A program made the position numbers and the translations under genes. Source: DATBVX01 sp963695985 (lineage in GTDB: Bacteria > Pseudomonadota > Gammaproteobacteria > Steroidobacterales > Steroidobacteraceae). From it: a DNA stretch of 64,000 nt. The stretch spans positions 310,001-374,000 of the forward strand of contig CAVOIC010000011.1 in the NCBI GenBank assembly GCA_963695985.1, in the 5' to 3' direction. This document shows, in pieces, positions 35,253 through 44,566 of this stretch. Under the pieces are notes generated by a model, which worked only from the letters and a program-made list of their open reading frames with translations, ran no database searches and had not been told where the DNA came from. The first letter of the stretch is position 1. Every line of letters starts with the position of its first letter.

Positions 35253-36239
35253 TCAGGCGCTCGGCTCGATGGCGCGCAGGTGCCGTGCAGTGGCCAACCA
35301 CGAGCCGAGCCAACCCAGAATGGCACCGGCAGCCAGCAGGATGCCCGCAAGGCGCGGGTCGAGCCCGATGAGCCGGAAGCTGCTGCCGTAAAGCCCGGCC
35401 AGCCTGTTGACGGGCGCTTCGAGCAGCCGGATGCCCAGACTGATCAGGCCCCAGGCCAGGAGGCTCCCGCCAAGGCCGTACCAGAATCCACTGTACAAGA
35501 ACGGGCGGCGTACGAAGGCATCTGATCCGCCAACGAGCTTCGTCACTTCGATCTCGGTGCGTCGATTCTCGATGTCGAGGCGGATGGTATTGCCGACGAT
35601 GACGACGACGCCCACCCCGAGCAGCACCGCCGCCAGCAGCAGGAGCCGGCGCGTCACGTCGAGGATCGACTGCAGGCGTTTAACCCACTCGGTGTCGACC
35701 TGGACCATATCGACTTCCGGCCAGTTCTGCAGATAACTGCGCACGGCGTCGATATGCGACGGCGTGGCACGATCGGCCGCAGGGTGAACGATGAGAGCGT
35801 GTGGCAGCGGGTTGTCCGTAAGAGCGTCGAGAGCCGCGCCGAAGCCAGAAAATTCGCGGAATTCCTGCAACGCCCGGTCAGCCGGGACCACATCCACGCG
35901 CCCGATGCCCGACCGCTCGCGCAGCGCAGTGGCCAGCTGCTCGACCTTGGCCAGCTTGACATCCGGCTTGAAGAACACCGACAGCTCGATGGCGCTGCCC
36001 CAGCCGCCGGTGGCAGCGCGCACGTTGTCGACCAGCAGGTTGAGGCACAGTGGCAGGGACAGCGCGATGCCGATCACCGCGATGGTCATCAGCGTGGCGA
36101 ATGGCTGGCGGGTGATGCGTCCGAGCGAGGCGACGAACGTCTGCGCGTGCCGCTCGAGGTAGACACCGATCGATTCCAGCAGACCACGTCGCGCTGGTGT
36201 GAGCCGCGGGCGTGCAGGGGCCGTGATGCTATCCGGCAT
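35253..36239 (-). CDS. ftsX: Cell division protein FtsX
   Basis: 328 residues. An N-terminal cytoplasmic tail leads to a membrane helix near residue 55 (ATLMTIAVIGIALSLPL), then a periplasmic domain of about 120 residues with ELSVFFKPDVKL, and three further helices. FtsX with FtsE forms an ABC-like complex that activates cell-wall hydrolases at the septum. The start overlaps ftsE by 11 bases. Gene order ftsY-ftsE-ftsX is standard; the usual next gene, rpoH, is displaced. Confidence 0.95.
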   Translation of the reverse strand: MPDSITAPARPRLTPARRGLLESIGVYLERHAQTFVASLGRITRQPFATLMTIAVIGIALSLPLCLNLLVDNVRAATGGWGSAIELSVFFKPDVKLAKVEQLATALRERSGIGRVDVVPADRALQEFREFSGFGAALDALTDNPLPHALIVHPAADRATPSHIDAVRSYLQNWPEVDMVQVDTEWVKRLQSILDVTRRLLLLAAVLLGVGVVVIVGNTIRLDIENRRTEIEVTKLVGGSDAFVRRPFLYSGFWYGLGGSLLAWGLISLGIRLLEAPVNRLAGLYGSSFRLIGLDPRLAGILLAAGAILGWLGSWLATARHLRAIEPSA

Positions 36240-36909
36240 AACCCGCCTCGTCCTCGTTCTCGACCACGTGCCCGTGATCGAGCGTGATGCGTCGCAGCCC
36301 GAAGTGATCCACCACGTGCAGATCGTGAGTCGCGACCATCACGGTCACGCCGACGTCGTTGAGACGCCTGAACACGCGCATGATCTCAAGCGCCAGGTCC
36401 GGGTCCAGGTTGCCGGTCGGCTCATCGGCGATCAGGACCAGCGGCTTGCTGACCACGGCGCGCGCAATGCCAACGCGCTGCTGCTCGCCGGTGGACAGCT
36501 CGAGCGGCGCGAGATTCTCCTTGCCCAGCAGTCCCACCTGGTCGAGCGCAGCACGCACGCGCTTGTCGAGCTCGCGGCGGCGCATACCGGAGATGACCAG
36601 CGGCAGGGCCACGTTGTCGAACACCGGACGATCGTGCAGGAGCTTGTGATCCTGGAACACGACGCCGATCTGGCGGCGAAATGCCGGAATGCGCCGGCGG
36701 CTCACTCCGGAGGTGTTCTGATGATTGACGATCACACGCCCGCGGCTCGGCCGGTCGATGAGCGCGACAAGTCTCAGTACCGTGCTCTTGCCAGCTCCGG
36801 AATGGCCGGTGAGGAACACCATTTCACCGTCGGAGACATTGAGCGTGACGTCACTCAACGCCTCGCGGCCGTTAGGGTAGCGCTTGTGAACGTGCTCGAA
36901 GTGGATCAC
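36229..36909 (-). CDS. ftsE: Cell division ATP-binding protein FtsE
   Basis: 226 residues. Walker A is GHSGAGKST, the Q-loop is VVFQDHKLL, Walker B is VLIADEPTGNLDP and the switch His is in VATHDLHV. The ABC signature reads LSTGEQQRV, with Thr in place of the usual first Gly of LSGGEQQRV. FtsE binds ATP as partner of FtsX at the division site. It overlaps ftsY by four bases. Confidence 0.96.
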   Translation of the reverse strand: MIHFEHVHKRYPNGREALSDVTLNVSDGEMVFLTGHSGAGKSTVLRLVALIDRPSRGRVIVNHQNTSGVSRRRIPAFRRQIGVVFQDHKLLHDRPVFDNVALPLVISGMRRRELDKRVRAALDQVGLLGKENLAPLELSTGEQQRVGIARAVVSKPLVLIADEPTGNLDPDLALEIMRVFRRLNDVGVTVMVATHDLHVVDHFGLRRITLDHGHVVENEDEAGYAG

Positions 36910-37886
36910 GTCTCAGCGCCTGTGCCGAGCAGAGCATCCACATACGGGCCGGGCTCGAATTCGCCGAAATCCTCCGCCTGTTCGCCGATGCCGATGAAGC
37001 GGATCGGGAGTTTGAGCCGCTCGGCCATGGCGATGACGGCACCGCCCTTCGCTGTGCCGTCGAGTTTCGTCAGCACGAGTCCCGTCACGCCGAGCGCCTG
37101 GTTGAACTGCTCGGCCTGGGCGAGGCTGTTCTGGCCGAGGCTCGCGTCCAGAACCAGCAGGATCTCGTGCGGCGCGCTGGCATCGAGGCGCTGGATCACG
37201 CGCTTCACCTTCCTGAGCTCGTCCATCAGGTGCGACTGCGTCTGCAGGCGTCCGGCCGTGTCGGCAATCAGCACGTCGATGTCGCGCGCACGCGCGGCCT
37301 GCAGCGCATCGAAGATCACTGCCGCCGGATCGGCGCCGCTTTGCTGTGCGATGACCGGCACCTGATTGCGTCGGCCCCAAACTTCGAGCTGCTCGATGGC
37401 CGCCGCGCGAAAAGTGTCCCCCGCGGCCAGCATGACCTTGAGACCCCGGTCCGTGAGTCGGCGCGCCAACTTGCCGATCGTCGTCGTCTTGCCCGAGCCG
37501 TTGACGCCGACCACGAGCACGACGAACGGCCGGCGCGAGGCATCGATCTGCAGAGGCTGCGCGCAGGGCTGGAGCCTTCCGACCAGGGAGTTCCTGAGTG
37601 CCTCGAGCAAAGCGGCGAAATTCCGTAGTTCCTTGCGTTCAACCCGGCCTCTGAGGTCGGCCAGGATCTGCTCGGTGGCCGTGACGCCCACGTCGGCAGT
37701 GAGGAGCCGTGTCTCCAGCTCGTCCAGGATCTGCGCGTCGATCGCGCGGCCCGGCAGCAGGTTGGCGAGATCGTAGCTGAGCCACGAGTCACCGCGGTTG
37801 AGTCGCGCGCGCAGGCGCGCGATGAATCCGCGGCGGGTGTCTTCGGGCGCAGGTGCAGCGGCGGACTTGGAAGGGTGAGTGGGCAT
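36906..37886 (-). CDS. ftsY: Signal recognition particle receptor FtsY
   Basis: 326 residues. The SRP GTPase NG domain is complete: VVGVNGSGKTTTIGKLA (G1), LAAGDTFRAAAIEQL, DTAGRLQT (G3) and LTKLDGTAKGG (G4). The acidic N-terminal A domain of the E. coli protein is almost absent; only about 35 residues precede the N domain. FtsY docks ribosomes carrying SRP at the inner membrane. First gene of the ftsYEX operon. Confidence 0.96.
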   Translation of the reverse strand: MPTHPSKSAAAPAPEDTRRGFIARLRARLNRGDSWLSYDLANLLPGRAIDAQILDELETRLLTADVGVTATEQILADLRGRVERKELRNFAALLEALRNSLVGRLQPCAQPLQIDASRRPFVVLVVGVNGSGKTTTIGKLARRLTDRGLKVMLAAGDTFRAAAIEQLEVWGRRNQVPVIAQQSGADPAAVIFDALQAARARDIDVLIADTAGRLQTQSHLMDELRKVKRVIQRLDASAPHEILLVLDASLGQNSLAQAEQFNQALGVTGLVLTKLDGTAKGGAVIAMAERLKLPIRFIGIGEQAEDFGEFEPGPYVDALLGTGAET

Positions 37887-37929
37887 CGGTGCGCTAGGGT
37901 GCGCCCGGGATTGTAACCGATGAAAAAAG

Positions 37930-37951
37930 AAGGGCGGCCGCAGCCGCCCTT
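37930..37951 (-). terminator. Terminator after the lipase gene
   Basis: AAGGGCGGC (37930-37938) pairs perfectly with GCCGCCCTT (37943-37951) around CGCA. Six A precede it on the plus strand, giving a U tract for the minus-strand lipase transcript that ends at 37976. Confidence 0.85.
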
Positions 37952-37975
37952 CCGCTTGATATTTGCCTGTAAGTA

Positions 37976-40195
37976 CTACGGTTGTACGACCGAGGTGTCG
38001 GTGATCGTGACCGCGGCACCGTCTGCCGCCGCGAATGCTACGGTCTCGCGCTGCATCTCAGTTGTAACCGCCGCACACTTCGCCGGATCGGGCCCGACCG
38101 GCGGATTGGAGCACGATGGATCGATGATCGAGCCGTGATGGCCGAAAAGGAAATTGACGTATGCACCATTGCCGGCTGCCGTGGCATCTGTCGTGCTGAG
38201 GCGGCGGATAAGCGGGGTGCCAGTCGGGGACACACCTGCCGTGATCATGCGCTGTGTGGAGCTGTTCGGGACGACCTGGTCGGGTAACCATCCCGTGCTG
38301 CCCACAACCTGCGTGATGTGCACGGGCTTCTGCGTCAGCAGGGTCGCGATGTAGTTGACGGGATCTCCGGCATCGGCTGCCGTCTGGGCGTCACGCAGGA
38401 ACTGATTGTAAAGAGTCGTCCCCGGGATCAGACCCTGTGCGGTCAGCGCGGCGTTGATTGCGGGCCCGAACGCCGGCGAATCGACGATCGTCTGCGCCAC
38501 GCCGCCGCCCGTATTCAGGAGCGATGCGGTGCGGGCGTTCGTGCCGAAGGTCGCGTAGACACCGCCCACGATGCTGCCGAGCGAATGGCCGACAAAATGG
38601 ATGCGGCCTGCGACGATGTCAGGGGTTCCATCGCCCGTGAGATCGAGGGTGGCAAGCGCACGCGTCAGCGCGAGTAGGTCCACCGCGCCCTGGCGCAGGT
38701 TGTCTCGCGTGGTGAGCAGACTGGAAAGATTCACAAAATTCTGCCCCGAACCGTCGATGACACCATCGGGTCCAGGCGCGAGGGTGGTGTTGTTACTGAC
38801 GTCGAGATCGAAGGTGAGCTCCTTGCCTGCCTGGCGGAACAGAGGCGAGAGCAGGTTGGTCGGCGTCAAGCCGTGCAGCGGCAGATCGATCGAAACCACC
38901 ACGAAACCTGCCCCGTTCGGCGGCGGTGCCGCGAACGCATCGGAAATGAAGATCGCATCGGTGCGATTGCGTGTGAGACCGTGCTGAAAGATCGCCACAG
39001 GCCACGGTGGCGGTACGAACCTCGGGACCATGACAATGATCGGAATGTCGAGATCTGCAGTCTTTGCAGGGACCGGGTTGAAGCGTGTGAGATTGCGGCT
39101 CGTCTGGTCCAAGGTGGGCACGGCGGGCGGCCCCGCAGCGGTCCAGAATCGAGTCACGGGTGCGGTCGGAGCAGCCGCACTGGGTGCAGAGAGGTAGTAC
39201 GGTACGCGCAACGTGCCAGCGTAGATATTCGCAGCGCCCGGCAGCGCGGGGTTGATGTCGTGGGTGTTCAGCGTTCCCGAGGGACCTGGTACTGGTGCGA
39301 CGGTAAGCACAGGTGGCGGACTGGCCCCGATGATTTGCGTGACCGCCGCCAGCGTGTCACCGGTGGATTCCGTCGAGAAGCTGAACGAGACGACCACGGT
39401 GGGCGGACTCACCGCCGCAAATCCCGCGCCGACGCGCAGGTGTGCGAAGGTGAGCCGACAAATTGCATTCAAAGTCGTATTCGTAATCGGCGTGCAGGTC
39501 GGCGTCGTAGCCCCGGCCTGTATTTCTTTGATCGCCTGGTCTCGCACCGTCTGGTAATCGGTGTCCGGGACTGCCGCGGCGCCCGTGGTGCTGTGAACGC
39601 CGGTGGTCAGCAGCACCAGATAGCCAAGATTCACCGCGCCCGCGGAAGGTGATAGCGGTCTCGTCGGCCGGATGATGAGCGTGCCGCCCGCCGAGCCCGG
39701 TTCCGCGGCGACGGATGCCGTGTAATCAGTGCCTAATGTCAGCACTTGCGGTAGCTGCGCACCGGCGGCCGGCGGAAGCGACGGCGCCTTGGTCGCGTTG
39801 TCCAGGGTCAGCTTGATCACGCGCATGTTGGCGCCGGTGAGCGTCGCCGGATCGATGGCCCCTCCTGCGAAGCGCACGGACAGGTACCCGTTTGTGGAAA
39901 AGCCATCGAGCTGGTTGATCGTCGCGGCGGTGGGCTGGAATGGGTTGATCGGCAGGTTGAGCGTGCCGTCGGTGCTGCCGCTGAAATAGAGGTCGTTCGG
40001 ATAGGGCAGGATGCCATTCAGGGGCTCGAACTGCGGCCGGAATCCGCTTGCGGTGGCCGGCGTGGCTGGAGCTCCATTGCCACTGGTCGGGTCGGTCGGG
40101 CCGACGCTTGCTCCGCCATTGGAGGTGGAATCCGAAAAACAGCCGGCCAGCAGCATCCCTGACAGCAGCAGGATTGCAGCGCGCACAGTCCTCAT
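37976..40195 (-). CDS. Large lipoprotein lipase, VolA/Pla-1-cef-like
   Basis: 739 residues from the ATG at 40195, with CAGGAG seven bases before it. The lipobox is MLLAGC and a Ser/Gly/Pro linker follows. Near the N-terminus, FEPLNGILPYPNDLYF and DGTLNLPINPF match the bacterial virulence-factor lipase N-terminal domain. The alpha/beta hydrolase part has IFQHGLTRNR and the nucleophile elbow GHSLG. A possible His is in the FGHHGSIIDPS stretch near the end. Such proteins are surface or secreted lysophospholipases that release fatty acids. It is transcribed alone and ends at a strong terminator. Confidence 0.8.
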   Translation of the reverse strand: MRTVRAAILLLSGMLLAGCFSDSTSNGGASVGPTDPTSGNGAPATPATASGFRPQFEPLNGILPYPNDLYFSGSTDGTLNLPINPFQPTAATINQLDGFSTNGYLSVRFAGGAIDPATLTGANMRVIKLTLDNATKAPSLPPAAGAQLPQVLTLGTDYTASVAAEPGSAGGTLIIRPTRPLSPSAGAVNLGYLVLLTTGVHSTTGAAAVPDTDYQTVRDQAIKEIQAGATTPTCTPITNTTLNAICRLTFAHLRVGAGFAAVSPPTVVVSFSFSTESTGDTLAAVTQIIGASPPPVLTVAPVPGPSGTLNTHDINPALPGAANIYAGTLRVPYYLSAPSAAAPTAPVTRFWTAAGPPAVPTLDQTSRNLTRFNPVPAKTADLDIPIIVMVPRFVPPPWPVAIFQHGLTRNRTDAIFISDAFAAPPPNGAGFVVVSIDLPLHGLTPTNLLSPLFRQAGKELTFDLDVSNNTTLAPGPDGVIDGSGQNFVNLSSLLTTRDNLRQGAVDLLALTRALATLDLTGDGTPDIVAGRIHFVGHSLGSIVGGVYATFGTNARTASLLNTGGGVAQTIVDSPAFGPAINAALTAQGLIPGTTLYNQFLRDAQTAADAGDPVNYIATLLTQKPVHITQVVGSTGWLPDQVVPNSSTQRMITAGVSPTGTPLIRRLSTTDATAAGNGAYVNFLFGHHGSIIDPSCSNPPVGPDPAKCAAVTTEMQRETVAFAAADGAAVTITDTSVVQP

Positions 40196-40314
40196 GGTTT
40201 GCTCCTGACGAATCGCGGCAAGGGGCGCGTCGGCGCTCGTTTTAGTGCCGCCAAGCCTACGCTGTGGGTGGAGCAACCAGCAAGTCGGCCGTCTGCACCA
40301 GCCGGAAATCGCAC

Positions 40315-40959
40315 ATGCCATCAAAGAAATCGCCAGCTCGCACCTCACCCGGGACCGGTCCGCGGCGCAAGCCACAGTTGCGCAATGAACTGCGCATCAT
40401 CGCCGGCCGCTGGCGCGGCCGGCGCGTGAAGTTTCCGCAGGTAAGAGGGCTGCGGCCGACTCCCGACCGCGTGCGCGAGACGCTTTTCAACTGGCTGCAG
40501 CCTGTAATCGTGGGCAGCCGCTGTCTGGACCTATTCGCAGGATCCGGAGCGCTTGGGCTCGAGGCGCTGTCGCGCGGGGCTACGCGCGTGCTGTTCATTG
40601 ATCGCGACCCCGAAGTACTGGGGCAGCTTGGCGCGACTCTGTCGATGCTGGGCGCAGCAGGCGCTGAACTTAGACACGCGGATGCGACTCGATTCCTGGA
40701 GTCGCCCGCCGAGTCGTTCGACATCGTGTTCCTGGATCCGCCGTTCGCTGATGATTCATGGAGCACGGCGTGCGCCGCACTCGAGGCGCAAGGCTGGCTT
40801 TCGCCCGACGCATTTATCTATATCGAGCGGCCCGCCCGCGAGGGGCCACCCGCCCTGCCCGAGGGATGGATCCTGCACCGGACCGGTCGCGCCGGTGAGG
40901 TCGGGTATCATCTGGCCCGTCGCCAGGCGGCGCCACTCGCACCAGGGGAAACGCGATGA
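40315..40959 (+). CDS. rsmD: 16S rRNA guanine-966 N2-methyltransferase
   Basis: 214 residues from the ATG at 40315; a GTG at 40264 is the alternative and would add 17 poorly conserved residues. LRIIAGRWRGRRVKFP, then LRPTPDRVRETLFNWL, LDLFAGSGALGLEALSRGA and the catalytic FLDPPF are diagnostic of RsmD. It methylates G966 in the small ribosomal subunit. The stop overlaps the coaD start (ATGA), the common rsmD-coaD pairing. Confidence 0.93.
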   Translation: MPSKKSPARTSPGTGPRRKPQLRNELRIIAGRWRGRRVKFPQVRGLRPTPDRVRETLFNWLQPVIVGSRCLDLFAGSGALGLEALSRGATRVLFIDRDPEVLGQLGATLSMLGAAGAELRHADATRFLESPAESFDIVFLDPPFADDSWSTACAALEAQGWLSPDAFIYIERPAREGPPALPEGWILHRTGRAGEVGYHLARRQAAPLAPGETR

Positions 40960-41438
40960 GTCGCAATGCGGTGTATCCCGGCACCTTCGATCCCATCACC
41001 AACGGCCACCAGGACCTGGTGCGCCGCGCGGCTGGCATCTTCGACCGCGTCGTGGTGGCGATTGCGGGCAATCCCAACAAGACGCCGATGTTCACGCTGG
41101 AACAGCGTGTGAACCTTGCACGGCTAGTGCTCAAGGATGTGCGCAACGTCGACGTGCAGGGCTACACCGGACTGACGGTTGATTTCGCGCGCCAGCACAA
41201 CATCAGCGTCATCGTGCGCGGATTGCGCGCGGTGTCGGACTTCGAGTTCGAATTCCAGCTGGCCACGATGTCCCGTCACCTGTACGCGGGCGTAGAGACG
41301 GTGTTCCTGACGCCGCAGGAGCAGTTCACCTTCATTTCCTCGACGCTGGTGCGCGAGATCGCGCTCTTTGGCGGGGACGTCTCCGAGTTTGTCCACCCGA
41401 TCGTCGCGGCGGAACTGAAGAAGATGAGGAAGGCGTGA
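40956..41438 (+). CDS. coaD: Phosphopantetheine adenylyltransferase
   Basis: 160 residues, normal length. YPGTFDPITNGHQDLVRRA holds the T/HxGH nucleotidyl-transfer motif. IVRGLRAVSDFEFEFQLA and FISSTLVREIALFGGDV are typical. It makes dephospho-CoA from 4'-phosphopantetheine and ATP, the fourth step of CoA synthesis. coaBC, which carries out the preceding two steps, is about 7 kb away in the same window. Confidence 0.96.
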   Translation: MSRNAVYPGTFDPITNGHQDLVRRAAGIFDRVVVAIAGNPNKTPMFTLEQRVNLARLVLKDVRNVDVQGYTGLTVDFARQHNISVIVRGLRAVSDFEFEFQLATMSRHLYAGVETVFLTPQEQFTFISSTLVREIALFGGDVSEFVHPIVAAELKKMRKA

Positions 41439-43195
41439 GAGTACATAGCACCCTGCATGTAGACGGCACCCCCAGTCTTTACCCCCCAAACACACGGTAC
41501 GCGCGGCCAGGCAGATTGAGCCTGCTGTGGATGCGTTGTCTGCTGGCGCTGCTGCTCGTTTCGCAGTGGGCACTCGCCGACGAAGCGCGCAAGCCGCCGG
41601 TCGCTGCCATCGCCAGCGCCTATCCACTCGCAAGTGAGGCGGGGTTCGAAATCCTGGCAGCCGGAGGCAACGCGTTCGATGCCGCCGTCGCGGTGAGCGC
41701 GGCGTTGTCGGTCACCGAGCCACGCGGCTCAGGGCTCGGCGGTGGCGGGTTCTATCTGCTGCACCGGGCAAGCGACGGGCTCGACGTGCTCATCGACGCG
41801 CGCGAAGTCGCGCCCGCAGCCGCCACGCACGACATGTTCCTGGACGCCGAGGGCAAACCGGTGCCTGGCCGATCGACCGACACGGCGCTCGCGGCCGGCA
41901 TCCCGGGCGAGGCCGCGGCCTGGGCGCATGTCGCGGAGAAGTTCGGCCGTCTGCCCCTGAAGCAGAGCATGCAGCCGGCAATTCGCCTCGCGCGCGAAGG
42001 CTTCCCTGTTTACCCGCGCCTGGCCGAGGATATTGCGCGCAAACAGCCGGCGTTCGAGCGCAGCCCGGATGCGCGCCGCATCTTTCTGGTGAAGGACGCT
42101 GCACCGCCAGTCGGGTACGTGCTCAGGCAGCCCGAACTGGCCCGCTCGCTCACGTTGCTGGCGGAGAAGGGGCCGGACGCGTTCTACAAGGGCGTTTTCG
42201 CCGAAAAGCTCGTCGCCGGCGTGCGCAAACTCGGTGGCATCTGGTCGCGTGAGGATCTGGCCAGCTACCACCTGATCGAGAGGCAGCCGCTGACCGGCGA
42301 GTATCACGGAGTACACATCGTGACCGCGCCGCCGCCCTCGTCCGGCGGCGTCGCGCTCATCAATGCGCTCAACATTCTGGACGGCTACGATCTTGAGAAG
42401 CTCGACAGCGCCACCCGCAAGCACGTCATCATCGAAAGCCTGCGGCGCGTGCACCGCGACCGGGCGGAGTACCTGGGTGATCCGGCCTTTGTGTCCGTTC
42501 CGCTGCAACGGCTGCTCAGCCCGGACTACGCCGCCGGCGAGCGGACCTCGATCCGCCTCGATCGCGCCACACCGAGCTCGACGCTGCCCGGCTACATCGG
42601 TGACTCGAGTGGCGGCGTCAGCACGACGCACTTCAGCATTCTCGATCGCGAGGGCAATCGCGTCGCGACCACGATCACGCTCAACACGTGGTTCGGTACC
42701 GGGCTGGTGATTCCGGGCACGGGCATCCTGCTCAACAACCAGATGGATGATTTCGCCATCAAGCCGGGCGAACCGAACGTCTACAAGCTGGTCGGCGCGG
42801 AGGCGAACTCGATCGCGCCTGGCAAGCGTCCGCTCTCGAGCATGACACCGACGTTCCTCGAGTCGGCGCGCGGCGTGGCGATTCTGGGCTCACCGGGTGG
42901 CAGCTTCATTCCGACGCTGATACTCCTCGGCACGTTGAACTGGATCAACGGTGCCGATGCGATGGGCATCGTGACCGCGCCGCGCATTCATCACCAATAT
43001 CAGCCGGACATCGTGTTCGCCGAGCCGAAGGGGCTGAGCGATGAGGAACGCCAGTCCCTCGAGCAGCGGGGTCACAAGTTCCGCGACTGGCCGCCCACGA
43101 TCGGCAACATGCAGGTCGTCACCTGGGACTACGCCACGCAGTCGGTCGTGGCGGCCTCCGATCCACGCGGCGCGGGTGAGGGGATGGTGCGCTAG
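41435..43195 (+). CDS. ggt: Gamma-glutamyltransferase
   Basis: 586 residues from GTG 41435, which overlaps the coaD stop and has GAGGAAG close before it. ATG 41531 would begin exactly at the signal peptide (MRCLLALLLVSQWALA) and is a good alternative. The Ntn-hydrolase core is complete: GGNAFDAAVAVSAAL, RGSGLGGGGFYLL, APPPSSGGVALI and the self-processing site SGGVSTTHFSILD, where Thr397 would be the new N-terminus of the small subunit. PTFLESARGVAILGSPGGS follows. It cleaves glutathione and gamma-glutamyl compounds in the periplasm. Confidence 0.93.
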   Translation: MRVHSTLHVDGTPSLYPPNTRYARPGRLSLLWMRCLLALLLVSQWALADEARKPPVAAIASAYPLASEAGFEILAAGGNAFDAAVAVSAALSVTEPRGSGLGGGGFYLLHRASDGLDVLIDAREVAPAAATHDMFLDAEGKPVPGRSTDTALAAGIPGEAAAWAHVAEKFGRLPLKQSMQPAIRLAREGFPVYPRLAEDIARKQPAFERSPDARRIFLVKDAAPPVGYVLRQPELARSLTLLAEKGPDAFYKGVFAEKLVAGVRKLGGIWSREDLASYHLIERQPLTGEYHGVHIVTAPPPSSGGVALINALNILDGYDLEKLDSATRKHVIIESLRRVHRDRAEYLGDPAFVSVPLQRLLSPDYAAGERTSIRLDRATPSSTLPGYIGDSSGGVSTTHFSILDREGNRVATTITLNTWFGTGLVIPGTGILLNNQMDDFAIKPGEPNVYKLVGAEANSIAPGKRPLSSMTPTFLESARGVAILGSPGGSFIPTLILLGTLNWINGADAMGIVTAPRIHHQYQPDIVFAEPKGLSDEERQSLEQRGHKFRDWPPTIGNMQVVTWDYATQSVVAASDPRGAGEGMVR

Positions 43196-43245
43196 CCATG
43201 AAGCCCCAGGACGTTACTGGTTGATGGGTTTTGCCCACTCAGCAT

Positions 43246-44541
43246 ATGCGGCCCGCGTTCGCAGTCGTATTTGTGCTCGGCGTTCCGATCGGCGCTACCG
43301 CTGCACAGGAATCACTCCCGACGATCCGGGCGGCGTCCACCGACACTCCCGCGCCGTCGCCCAATCCTGTCGAAACGTTGCTGTCCGCCCAACAGCTCGT
43401 CGACTTGACCGAGCAACAATACGGACCGCAGGCGACACAGCTCGTAAATCCGCTGCTCAATCTGGCGACGACGCAGCGACGACTGCAGGACTACTCTGGC
43501 GCAGAAAACAACTACCGCCGCGCCGCGAGCATTGTCGAAGCGCATGAAGGGACCAACTCGCACGACCTGATCACGGCGCTGACGGGTCTCAGTGCAATCT
43601 ATTCCGAGAATGGTGACTACGCTTCTTCCGTGCAACTGTTGCAGCGGGCGATCGACGTCAGCCGCAAGCTCGATGGTCTGCTCAATCCACAACAGCTCGA
43701 GATGATGGAGTCGCTGATCGCGGGCTACCTGGCTCTTGGCGACTACGACAGCGTTCTGCGCGAGCAACAGCTCGCGCTGCGGATTGCGGTGGCAGCCTAC
43801 GGCAAGGACATTCCGCGCCTGGTAACGGCGCTGGAGCGCAATGCAGGTTGGTTCGAATCGATGGGGCGCTACAGCACGGCGCGCGCGCTGCACTCGCGCG
43901 CACTCATGATCGCGAGCAATCTCGGCAAGGAAAGGAATCTCACCATGGTTGAGCCGCTGCGCGGTATTGCGCGTGCTCATCGGCTCGAATTCATCAACGG
44001 CGTCGAGGAGCCTTCCGTCGATGCTACCGGCTCGAGCGGCTATTCGCGTCCCAACCGCGAAGGCGAAACGGCCCTGCAGCTCGTGCTCGAGATCGTCGAT
44101 GCGCATCCTGAAAGCGGCACCGCAGAGCATGCGAAGGCGCTGATGGATCTGGGCGACTGGCGCATGTTCGCCGGCTACCCGGACAAGGCGCTGGACACCT
44201 ACCGCGAGGCCTGGGCGGCATTGCGTGCCCCCGGCGCCGGCGGCACTGCCGCTTTCGATGCGCCGGTTCAGATCTTTTACCGTCCGCCGGGCAGTGCTCG
44301 CCGGCCGATGATCAGCGCCGACAAGTTCGCCGAGCACTCCGTAGAGGTCAGGTTCACGGTCGCGGCCGATGGTCGCGTGCGCGATGTGACACTCGGAGCG
44401 AGTGATGCGCCTGAGAAGGCCCGCAGGCAACTCGTGAGGGCCATCAAGGGGGCTCGCTATCGGCCACGCTTCGTGGACGGGGCGGCCGTTGATACTTCCG
44501 GCATGAAATACCGCGAGACGCTCTACGCTCCCAGGAGCTAG
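43246..44541 (+). CDS. TPR-repeat exported protein with TonB-like C-terminal domain
   Basis: 431 residues from ATG 43246. A signal peptide (FAVVFVLGVPIGATAAQ) leads a long helical region with tetratricopeptide-like repeats: LLNLATTQRRLQDYSGAENNYRRA, ALTGLSAIYSENGDYASSVQLL, and LGDYDSVLREQQLAL. The last ~80 residues, with VEVRFTVAADGRVRDV and RYRPRFVDGAAV, look like the TonB C-terminal/energy-transducing fold often found in such periplasmic proteins. No ribosome site is clear. Function is unknown; a scaffold in the envelope is plausible. Confidence 0.78.
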   Translation: MRPAFAVVFVLGVPIGATAAQESLPTIRAASTDTPAPSPNPVETLLSAQQLVDLTEQQYGPQATQLVNPLLNLATTQRRLQDYSGAENNYRRAASIVEAHEGTNSHDLITALTGLSAIYSENGDYASSVQLLQRAIDVSRKLDGLLNPQQLEMMESLIAGYLALGDYDSVLREQQLALRIAVAAYGKDIPRLVTALERNAGWFESMGRYSTARALHSRALMIASNLGKERNLTMVEPLRGIARAHRLEFINGVEEPSVDATGSSGYSRPNREGETALQLVLEIVDAHPESGTAEHAKALMDLGDWRMFAGYPDKALDTYREAWAALRAPGAGGTAAFDAPVQIFYRPPGSARRPMISADKFAEHSVEVRFTVAADGRVRDVTLGASDAPEKARRQLVRAIKGARYRPRFVDGAAVDTSGMKYRETLYAPRS

Positions 44542-44566
44542 CTATCCCAAGAGACTGCACGGCCAG

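Noticed and set aside
36229..36909. FtsE signature LSTGEQQRV as a sign of an inactive ATPase
   Set aside because: Variation at the third signature position occurs in functional ABC proteins, and Walker A, Walker B and the switch His are intact.
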